Assembly (NCBI RefSeq): GCF_022014495.1
Contig: NZ_JAKLSQ010000007.1
Location: forward strand, 199,092-263,091
Length of the DNA: 64,000 nucleotides
Origin: Sandaracinobacteroides sayramensis
GTDB lineage: Bacteria; Pseudomonadota; Alphaproteobacteria; Sphingomonadales; Sphingomonadaceae
Direction: 5' to 3'
Under the pieces are notes generated by a model. It did no database searches, had not been told where the DNA came from, and worked only from the letters and a program-made list of their open reading frames with translations. The stretch's first letter is position 1. The number at the start of each line of letters is the position of its first letter. Shown here one piece after another: positions 43,433 through 50,341 of the stretch. A program made the position numbers and the translations under genes.

Positions 43433-45400
43433 TCAAAAGCCGATCCTGCTGCCGTGTTCGGGTTTCACCACGCTTTCCAATCGCAGCCGCTCGACGATCT
43501 CCAGCGCATCGGCGACAGGTGCATGTCGAAGCTGCCGCGCCACCACCGAGAAATCCCCCGGCGTCAGGTTGCGCAGTTCCGTCAGCTCCGCAGGCGCCGC
43601 CATCCCGAAGAAACGACCGAAGGCCTGCGCCGCTTTCGCGCCTCCAAGCGGGCGCAATTCCAGCTTGAACACGAAGCGCCGCAAAGTCGCGGGATCGAGC
43701 CTTCCGGCGTGGTTGGTGGCGGCGACCACCGGCAATGGGTGACGGTCGAGCCAGCCGAGCAACTCGTTGACCTGCCCCACTTCCCAACTGTTGCGTGCGG
43801 TCGTCCGGTCGAACAGCAGCGAATCCACCTCGTCGAACAGCAGCACGCCCTCGCGCCGCCGGGCTTCGGCAAAGGCGTCGGCGATCCGCGCCTCCGTCTC
43901 GCCGACCCATTTGGAGAGCAGGTCCGAAGCGCGCTTGACGATCAGCGGCCGGTCGAGCGCCCGGGCCAGATGATGGGCGAGCGCGGTCTTGCCGGTCCCG
44001 GGCGGACCGATGAGCAGCAGCGAGACATCGGCTGCACCACTCTCGCGCAGAGCGGCGAACAACGGTGCGATCGGCCGGTCGGTTTCGAACAGATCGAGGT
44101 CGAGCGCTTCCGCTCCATCGGCCGGCAGGTCGCCTCCGCGAAGCGCGCGGACCAGAGCGGCAGCGGCGCGAACGCCGCCATCCCCCTCTTCCGCCAGCCG
44201 GGCCGCGCGCGCCGCGACACGCAGCACGGTCGCGGTTTCCGGCGCGCGTTCGATCAGCCGCTGGAAGCCGTCGCCGGGCCGCACCCCTTCATCGCGAGCG
44301 ACCCGGTCGAGCATCCGCAACGCGGCGCGGCGCGGCGGCAGGTCGAGCTTCACCACGAAGCTCATCCGCCGAAGGATCGCATCGTCGATATTGCCGATGG
44401 CGTTGGTCGTCCAGATCACCGGCACCGCATTGGCCTCCAGCATCCGGTTGACGAACACCTTGCTGCCTTCCCGCTTGGAAAACCAGTCGCCCGAAGAGCG
44501 TTCCGTCCCGCCGATCAGATCTTCCATCTCGTCGAACAGCAGGGCAGCCCCACCACGGGGCGCCAGCAGCCTTTGCGCAAGCTGCAGCGCATGGACCCGA
44601 TCCAAGCGCGTCGGTTCCTCGCCATCCTCATCCGCTTCCCCGATGCCGTGCAACGTCACGTCCGCGGCAGCGGCAAGCGTCTTGGCGAACTCGGTCTTGC
44701 CGGTGCCTGGCGGGCCGTGGATCAGCAGGTTGATCCCGACCGCGCGCGCCCGAATCGCGCCGCGCAGCAACCGCGCGAGGAAATCGGCATCGGCGACATG
44801 CGCAAAGTCGCCGAGATCGAGGCTCGTCGACTGGCGATTGCCTGCCAGCGCGTCGATCATCGCCGCGCCGGACGGCGGCGCGCGATCGAGCAGCCGTTCG
44901 AGCATCCAGCGGATGTCGATCTGCACCTCGCCCTGCCGGTTGGCGGCAAAACCGATCAGCCCCAGCCGCAGCACCGGGCTGCGCCGCGCCATCCGCTCCG
45001 CGTCATGCGGCTCCGCGCCGGCAAGTTCGCCTAGCAAGGTGGGAAGATCATGCCCATGCCGGGTCAGGATCCTGAGCAGTCCGGCCGCGCGCGGCAATCG
45101 ATCGCACGCGATCATCAGCCTGAGCAGCGCGCCATCGAGCGGCTCCAACCCGAGCAGCGACGCCAGCTCTTCTGCGAGTTGCAGCACTTGCGGGCGCGCG
45201 GCGTCATGCGCCCGCTCCGCCGCGACGCCGCGAAGCAGGTCCTCCCAGCCCAGTTCCGCATCCGCGGCCTGCGAACGGCCCGTCAGCCAGTCGGCGTGCG
45301 GCTGCACCCATTCGACGATCGCCTTCGCGATCGGTGCGGTCGCAGGCTGCCCGCGACCGGCCCGGAGCAGCATGCCCCGGACGATCTGATATTCGTCCAT
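43433..45400 (-). CDS. Double AAA+ ATPase of unknown role
   Basis: A 655-residue protein with a helical N-terminal domain (1-200) and two AAA modules. Walker A motifs are GPPGTGKT at about 229 and about 465; Walker B motifs are LLFDEMED near 287 and LLFDEVDS near 520; sensor-1 TTN and ATN residues follow. The layout recalls Cdc48/ClpX-like unfoldases or Cdc48-like regulators, but no closer family is recognised. It stands between the tracrRNA and the Fic module, with no operon partner. Confidence 0.88.
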   Translation of the reverse strand: MDEYQIVRGMLLRAGRGQPATAPIAKAIVEWVQPHADWLTGRSQAADAELGWEDLLRGVAAERAHDAARPQVLQLAEELASLLGLEPLDGALLRLMIACDRLPRAAGLLRILTRHGHDLPTLLGELAGAEPHDAERMARRSPVLRLGLIGFAANRQGEVQIDIRWMLERLLDRAPPSGAAMIDALAGNRQSTSLDLGDFAHVADADFLARLLRGAIRARAVGINLLIHGPPGTGKTEFAKTLAAAADVTLHGIGEADEDGEEPTRLDRVHALQLAQRLLAPRGGAALLFDEMEDLIGGTERSSGDWFSKREGSKVFVNRMLEANAVPVIWTTNAIGNIDDAILRRMSFVVKLDLPPRRAALRMLDRVARDEGVRPGDGFQRLIERAPETATVLRVAARAARLAEEGDGGVRAAAALVRALRGGDLPADGAEALDLDLFETDRPIAPLFAALRESGAADVSLLLIGPPGTGKTALAHHLARALDRPLIVKRASDLLSKWVGETEARIADAFAEARRREGVLLFDEVDSLLFDRTTARNSWEVGQVNELLGWLDRHPLPVVAATNHAGRLDPATLRRFVFKLELRPLGGAKAAQAFGRFFGMAAPAELTELRNLTPGDFSVVARQLRHAPVADALEIVERLRLESVVKPEHGSRIGF

Positions 45401-45799
45401 GATGTCCCACTTCGCCGCGAGGCGACGCGCGCACGCGTCCCTTCGACTGTCTTCAGATGTTCGGATTTCTCGAAGCGCGGCAGCGGATCGCCCGCCCTGC
45501 CGCAGCGCCGTGGGGGACGCTTACGAGAAGGGCTGGAAACCGGCGGGCACGACGCCCCGAATGACGGCCAGGTCCAGCAATGCATTTCTCCAACGCATCA
45601 CCGCGATCATGGTGATGCGGCGGCGCCGATAGCCGAAAAGCGCCACCACGACAATAGCGCAGCCGTCACCACGGCGCTCGCCATCGTCGCAAGGAAACTC
45701 CGTGCCCCAGCCTGCCGGAATTCCCGCGCCTCGATCCATTGCGTCATCTGCATATCCGTCTCGGCGGGACGCTTGACCCCGATGTCGCAGTCACCGGAA
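45401..45799. other. Region without a convincing gene
   Basis: A 399-base stretch between the AAA gene and fic. It contains a perfect 8-base inverted repeat, GCATCACC/GGTGATGC (45595-45618), and a possible 48-codon minus-strand frame (45607-45753) whose product MTQWIEAREFRQAGARSFLA continues into one hydrophobic helix. No clear ribosome binding site supports that frame. Confidence 0.5.
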
Positions 45800-46372
45800 T
45801 CAGGCCGCCAGATCGTGGAGCAACGCCCGGAGCAGAGGCGTCTGTCCATGGAAGCTCGCGATCATGGCCTGAAGCATGGCCTCCGGATCGAGCCGCTCCA
45901 ACGTCAGCGGGTGCCCGGCACGATCCGCCAGCCATGCCATGAAGGCGAGCTGGGTGCGCCCATTGCCTTCGCGGAACGGATGGATGTGATTGAGGTCGGC
46001 GAGAAAAGCCGTGGCACCATCGACAAAAGCACCCCGGTCCCGCTTGCGAAGCCCGTCGTCGGCGCCGAGCCGCGCGAACAGCTTGACCATTTCGGGCTCG
46101 ATATATTCGGGATAGCAGAACGCACTGCCTCCTTTGGCGAGGCGGACCGTCCTGAACTTGCCCGCCCAGATATAGACATCCTGGAACAGATGCCGGTGGA
46201 TGGCGCGATAATGCGCGACGCCGAACCGGCCGTTGGGCAAAGGCTCGGTGGCGCGAGCAGTGGTGATCTCGGTCTCGAAGGCTTCGAGACTGGCCGGTTC
46301 GGTCAGGTTCAGGCGATTGCGGAGGACTTCGGCGCCCGGATAGCAGTAAGGATCGTCGAACGCTTCATGCAC
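45800..46372 (-). CDS. Fic domain toxin (AMPylation enzyme)
   Basis: About 190 residues from a GTG at 46372. The Fic core has the active-site motif HPFREGNGR (about residue 130, within HIHPFREGNGRTQLAFM) and the flap region IWAGKFRTVRLAKGG. Fic enzymes transfer AMP from ATP to target proteins such as DNA gyrase or EF-Tu. The small gene directly upstream encodes its likely antitoxin, and the two genes are 10 bases apart. The open frame extends to 46459 but would overlap the antitoxin. Confidence 0.9.
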   Translation of the reverse strand: MHEAFDDPYCYPGAEVLRNRLNLTEPASLEAFETEITTARATEPLPNGRFGVAHYRAIHRHLFQDVYIWAGKFRTVRLAKGGSAFCYPEYIEPEMVKLFARLGADDGLRKRDRGAFVDGATAFLADLNHIHPFREGNGRTQLAFMAWLADRAGHPLTLERLDPEAMLQAMIASFHGQTPLLRALLHDLAA

Positions 46373-46382
46373 AGGGGCAGGG

Positions 46383-46580
46383 TCACGCTTTCGCGGCGTA
46401 TTTCGCAATGATGCGCTGGCGACGCTCGGCGGGCGTGGCGCGACGGCGATCGTCCGCAAGAAACTCCTGTTTCGCCTCCTCGGACAAATAAATGCCTTCG
46501 ACGGCGCTGATGGAGGCGAACCGCGAAAGGCCCAGGGTGAAGTTTTTCCCGTCCCGCTCCGCTTGCTGTTTCGCCATCAT
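46383..46580 (-). CDS. Fic antitoxin (VbhA-like)
   Basis: A 65-residue protein from the ATG at 46580, with a strong AGGAGG site six bases ahead. The inhibitory helix region reads SISAVEGIYLSEEAKQEFLA. VbhA-type antitoxins insert (S/T)xxxEG into the Fic active site; here the Glu-Gly is kept, but the residue four before Glu is Ile, with Ser on either side. It ends ten bases before the fic start, so the pair is co-translated. Confidence 0.82.
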   Translation of the reverse strand: MMAKQQAERDGKNFTLGLSRFASISAVEGIYLSEEAKQEFLADDRRRATPAERRQRIIAKYAAKA

Positions 46581-46694
46581 GACCTCCTGAGTAGCGCAAC
46601 CAACTATAAGCCAGCCATCGGGATTATGCACATCCCCCTTCAACGATCGAACAGAGTAAGCCTACGACATGCGCCTTTGGCCTATTCGCCTCAC

Positions 46695-46812
46695 CTGGCT
46701 TATGCGCGGATCGCCGTGCCCGCTCTGGCGATCTCCGCACAGCATGATCGTTATGGCATGGCCGCCACCGCCCAATTCATCGCTCAGGCGATACCAGGGG
46801 CCATAGCGCGTA
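46695..46812 (+). pseudogene. Alpha/beta hydrolase remnant
   Basis: A plus-strand stretch reads YARIAVPALAISAQHDRYG then MAATAQFIAQAIPGA, typical of the acid-residue loop of alpha/beta hydrolases, where the catalytic Asp lies in AQHD. There is no upstream nucleophile region and no His loop after it. It looks like the leftover of a deleted gene. Confidence 0.65.
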
Positions 46813-46865
46813 TTCGCGCCGCGGGGCTGAGGATGTGCGTCCCGAACCGGTTGCGATTGCTTGGC

Positions 46866-47031
46866 TCGAAAGCTGACAGTTCTGGATGAGATCGACGAGC
46901 GGGCAGCTTCCGAACTACTCGGGGCAGGAGATATAGCTGCACGTATCGGGTTTTCCCGGACATCGCTCGACAGCTTGCGTCGAGCCCACAGGGTTTTCGC
47001 GTTTCGCAAAGATGTCCGAAACTATGTCTAA
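46866..47031 (+). pseudogene. Possible helix-turn-helix protein remnant
   Basis: A plus-strand frame without a start codon reads LTVLDEIDERAASELLGAG followed by DIAARIGFSRTSLDSLRRAH and RVFAFRKDVRNYV before a stop. The middle looks like a helix-turn-helix. It overlaps the 3' end of the minus-strand hypothetical gene at 46915-47406, so only one of the two can be real here. Confidence 0.35.
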
Positions 47032-47406
47032 GGCCCGCAGCCGCGCGCCGTAGAGCGTCAACGGCGTCAACCGCAGCCGCAGACCTTCGAGCAGACCCGC
47101 ACAGCGTGCGATGGCGATGAGAAGCGCGGGATCATCCGGCGCGCTTCTGTGGCCAGCGACGCGCTGCGCCTCGGCCAGCCACGCCAACAGGCGCAATTCA
47201 TCGGCGCCGACCCACGGCGAATCCACCGGCCGCACGACAAGGCCGTTGTGTTCAGCCAACCGCCGAAGATCGGCAAAGGCCCGGAGTTGCGCAGCGGCGG
47301 GTGAGCGTTCCCCGCTTGACAGGCCGATCGTGCCACCGCGCAGCAACGCCAGCGCCTTGCGCTCGACATGGGAGCGACGGCGCAGGGCAACGGACATTTC
47401 GATCAT
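46915..47406 (-). CDS. Hypothetical protein downstream of tonB
   Basis: A 163-residue protein whose ATG overlaps the tonB stop (ATGA), so it is translated with the iron operon. It is helix-rich and basic at the start (MIEMSVALRRRSHVERKALA). No signal peptide, membrane segment or recognised domain is visible. The C-terminal third overlaps a degraded frame on the other strand, so its true end may differ. Confidence 0.6.
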   Translation of the reverse strand: MIEMSVALRRRSHVERKALALLRGGTIGLSSGERSPAAAQLRAFADLRRLAEHNGLVVRPVDSPWVGADELRLLAWLAEAQRVAGHRSAPDDPALLIAIARCAGLLEGLRLRLTPLTLYGARLRALDIVSDIFAKRENPVGSTQAVERCPGKPDTCSYISCPE

Positions 47407-48179
47407 CGCATGAAGAACTCGACCGGCACGACCAGTTCGAGCGTGTCGCCGGGCTTGTCGTCCGGCGGCTTGGGGAGCGGCGACGCCCGACGGGCAAGCG
47501 CGACGGCTTCGCGATCCAGTTCGGGGAAGCCGGACGACCGTTCGAGCCGCGACGACAGCACCTTGCCTTCGCGGTCCATGACGAAGCGGATATAGGGCAC
47601 CCCCTGTTGCCGTCGCGCCATCGCGGCACGCGGATAGCGCCGCTCCTTATGCAAGGCCGCCAGAACGCGCCCCTCCCATGTGTCGTGGGCATTGCTCGCC
47701 ACCTGGGGCGCTGGCGGCGCGGGCATGGTACTGGGCGCGGCCGTTTCCGGTTCTTTCGGGCTGGGATCGGCGGGGCTGGGCGTCGTGACGGGAATCGGCA
47801 CCGATACCGGCGCGACCGGAACTATGATTGGTTCGACCGGCTGCACCCTGCGCGGTGCCGATTGTTCCTTCTTCTCAACCGGCTTGGGCGCTTCTTTTTC
47901 CTGCGGTGGCGTTTCTGGCGGCGAGGCTTCCGCCCGCAGGTTCACCACCGTCAGCGCGGACGGCGGTTTGACCGGGACGACCTGGCTGATGGTGATGAAG
48001 AATCCTGCCACGGCCGCCGCGAAGATCGCGACCGTGCCGGCCAGGCCAATGATGCGGCTGCTTGCCGGGGGCGCATAGACGCTCCGCTCGGTTGGTGCCG
48101 GAGCATCCATCGGGCGCAGGGGCAGAACGGGCTCGTCCGCTTCTTCCCGCTCATCCCGAAAGGCGACAAGTGGCTTCAT
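47403..48179 (-). CDS. tonB: TonB family energy-transducing protein
   Basis: A 258-residue protein. One membrane helix lies near residues 45-65 (GLAGTVAIFAAAVAGFF), then a Pro-rich periplasmic stretch (PPETPPQEKEAPKPVEKKEQ) and a C-terminal TonB domain with YPRAAMARRQQGVPYIRFV. It couples the proton motive force of ExbBD to outer-membrane receptors. The ATG at 48179 overlaps the next upstream gene. It belongs to the FecIR-linked iron operon, so it is probably dedicated to the receptor at 50342. Confidence 0.93.
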   Translation of the reverse strand: MKPLVAFRDEREEADEPVLPLRPMDAPAPTERSVYAPPASSRIIGLAGTVAIFAAAVAGFFITISQVVPVKPPSALTVVNLRAEASPPETPPQEKEAPKPVEKKEQSAPRRVQPVEPIIVPVAPVSVPIPVTTPSPADPSPKEPETAAPSTMPAPPAPQVASNAHDTWEGRVLAALHKERRYPRAAMARRQQGVPYIRFVMDREGKVLSSRLERSSGFPELDREAVALARRASPLPKPPDDKPGDTLELVVPVEFFMR

Positions 48180-48484
48180 GGATATGTTCCGGGCGACAGG
48201 GGAAGGACGGCCAGCGCGAGCGGCAGGCCCAAAGCGAGCAGCCAGCCCCACGCCCGCGCCGCGCTGCGCGCATGAAACGCCGCCATGGCGATGACGGCGA
48301 AGATGGCGAAGCTCGACAGCGTGGCGGCGGTGACGGCCTCGACCCGGCTCATGCCGATCCGCGCCAGCAGGAGCGACAGAGCAACGGTCGCGAGCGAGGT
48401 CAGTCCATAAGCGCCCAACGTCCCCGCAACGATGCGGAACACCGCCGACCAGCGCCCGCGCGCCTGTTCGGTCAGGCGGATCAT
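48176..48484 (-). CDS. DUF3649 family small membrane protein
   Basis: A 102-residue protein with three or four hydrophobic segments (VALSLLLARIG, VTAATLSSFAIFAVIAMAAF and GWLLALGLPLALAVLPL). The family occurs almost only in iron-uptake operons beside PepSY and DUF3325 proteins; its biochemical role is unknown. Both ends overlap neighbouring genes by four bases. Confidence 0.85.
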   Translation of the reverse strand: MIRLTEQARGRWSAVFRIVAGTLGAYGLTSLATVALSLLLARIGMSRVEAVTAATLSSFAIFAVIAMAAFHARSAARAWGWLLALGLPLALAVLPLSPGTYP

Positions 48485-48771
48485 GGCCGCACCTTTCGCC
48501 TGATCCGATCGCGATTGGTATTGGCGGTGACGACCAGCGCCGCCGCCATTGTCAGCCATCCGAACCAGGCCACCGCGCCATAGCCCCAGCCAAGGCCCAG
48601 CCCGGCAACCGCGAAGGCCAGCGCCAGCGCGGCGAAGCCGGACAGGCGCAGGGTGCGGCCCAGCGAGGGGGGCAGCTTGCGACGGAGCCAATCCTGTTGA
48701 TGCCGAGGCATGGCGAGCAGCAGGAGGGCGAAGCCCGTCAAGGACAGAAGGAAGGTTGCCGCGTGGATCAT
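48481..48771 (-). CDS. DUF3325 family small membrane protein
   Basis: A 96-residue protein with three hydrophobic segments, starting MIHAATFLLSLTGFALLLLA and ending in a basic tail. It matches DUF3325, a family confined to siderophore/iron operons with PepSY proteins. Four-base overlaps on both sides show translational coupling. Confidence 0.87.
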   Translation of the reverse strand: MIHAATFLLSLTGFALLLLAMPRHQQDWLRRKLPPSLGRTLRLSGFAALALAFAVAGLGLGWGYGAVAWFGWLTMAAALVVTANTNRDRIRRKVRP

Positions 48772-50318
48772 AGGGCCGCCTCGGCCGTCATGCGCTTCTT
48801 ACGAGGCAACGCCTTAGGTTTGTGGGTTGCGACCTTCCATGCCGTGAAGGCGCAAGCGGCCGCCATTGCCAGCATCACAAGGTCGAAGCCGACAAAGACC
48901 CAATCCCCCGCGATCAGGCTGGGGATCAGGCCGCGCGGCGTGGTCAGGGCGTTCACCGCAGGCACCAGGGCATAGAGCGCCGCGCAGGCGGACAATGCCT
49001 CCAACCATGCCCGCTTTGTGGGGCGAGCAATAGTCCAGACGAACACAGCGCCCCAGACGATGAACAGGCTGTTGATCTCCCAATCGGCGCGGTTCGCCAC
49101 GTCCAGTGGTAACAGCCGATTGGCGAGGAAATAGACCGCGATCCCGGCGCATGATCCGGCGATCACGCCGATGTTCAGCCGCTCGACCAGCCGGAAGCCG
49201 AAATGGGGCCGCGTCGGATCGGGCAGCTTGGCGCGGCGCTTCACCGTCCACAGGACAAGCCCGCTCGCCACCATCACCGTCCCGCCGATGCCGGACAGGA
49301 AATAGAGCCAGCGCAGAACCGGGCCGGAGAAGCGGCCCGCGTGCAGGTCGATCATCACCGTCTGCGTGACCCGCGCGCCGCCTGCTGTTGACGGCGCTTG
49401 CAGCACTTCGCCGGTGACGCCGTTCAGAAAGACCGCGCTTCGTGTGCCAGCGAGCCGATCATAATGCGGCCATGCCTCGACAATGGCATTGGCATCACCC
49501 GGATTGCTGATGGCGATATAGCCGGGATCGTCACCCGTCAGGGCGGCTTTCGCCCGGCCGACCAGTTCGGGCAGCGGTAGCAGCGACGCGGTCTTACCTC
49601 TCGCTTCCGCCTTGGGGCCAGGAGGGAAAGCCGCCTCATAATAAGCATCCGTTGTCGGGAAATTGGCGGTGATGGCCCAGGGCATCAAGGTGAACAGGAG
49701 CGTGACCAGCCCGGTGTAAGTAATCATCAGGTGGAAAGGCAGCGCCAGAACGGCGGTGACATTATGTGCGTCCAGCCATGACCGCTGCCCCTTGCCGAAG
49801 CGAAGCAGAAAGAAATCGGCAAATATCTTCTTATGCGTGACGATCCCTGAAAGGACCGCCACCAGCATGGCCAGCGCAGCGACGCAGACGAGAGTGCGCG
49901 CCCACATCACCGGCATATAATGAAGATCATAGTGGAATCGGTAGAGGAACCAGCCACCACTCGTATCGCGAACGGCGACTTCCTGCCCGCTGACAGGATC
50001 GAGCTTCGCCTCGCCGGATGCTCCCATAACGCCTTCGCGTCGTTCCCAGGAAATCGAAAGTGGCTCGCCGCCGCGACCGAGCGGCAGCGATATAGTCCAG
50101 TGTGCCGCATCCTGCGCTTTAGCCGAGAGATGGACTGCCGCCCTGTCCAATGCCTCGCGTGACACCGCGCCATTGCCGAGTTCGGGCCGCATCCAGCAGG
50201 AAATCTCCTGCTGAAAGAAAGCGGTCGTTCCAAAAACGAAAATGGCAAACAGCAACCACCCAGGCAGGAGTCCTGCCCAGGTGTGAAGCTGCGCCATCGA
50301 CTGACGGAATGACATCAC
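48768..50318 (-). CDS. PepSY-associated membrane protein (PiuB-like)
   Basis: A 516-residue inner-membrane protein with several membrane helices, starting QLHTWAGLLPGWLLFAIFVF, which carries the conserved His of the HxWxG-type motif, and a PepSY domain in the periplasmic loop. PiuB-like proteins are thought to be ferric-siderophore reductases that bind heme through conserved His residues. The gene lies just downstream of the receptor gene and overlaps DUF3325. Confidence 0.92.
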   Translation of the reverse strand: MMSFRQSMAQLHTWAGLLPGWLLFAIFVFGTTAFFQQEISCWMRPELGNGAVSREALDRAAVHLSAKAQDAAHWTISLPLGRGGEPLSISWERREGVMGASGEAKLDPVSGQEVAVRDTSGGWFLYRFHYDLHYMPVMWARTLVCVAALAMLVAVLSGIVTHKKIFADFFLLRFGKGQRSWLDAHNVTAVLALPFHLMITYTGLVTLLFTLMPWAITANFPTTDAYYEAAFPPGPKAEARGKTASLLPLPELVGRAKAALTGDDPGYIAISNPGDANAIVEAWPHYDRLAGTRSAVFLNGVTGEVLQAPSTAGGARVTQTVMIDLHAGRFSGPVLRWLYFLSGIGGTVMVASGLVLWTVKRRAKLPDPTRPHFGFRLVERLNIGVIAGSCAGIAVYFLANRLLPLDVANRADWEINSLFIVWGAVFVWTIARPTKRAWLEALSACAALYALVPAVNALTTPRGLIPSLIAGDWVFVGFDLVMLAMAAACAFTAWKVATHKPKALPRKKRMTAEAAL

Positions 50319-50341
50319 CGAGATGCCGTTTTCCGCCCGTA

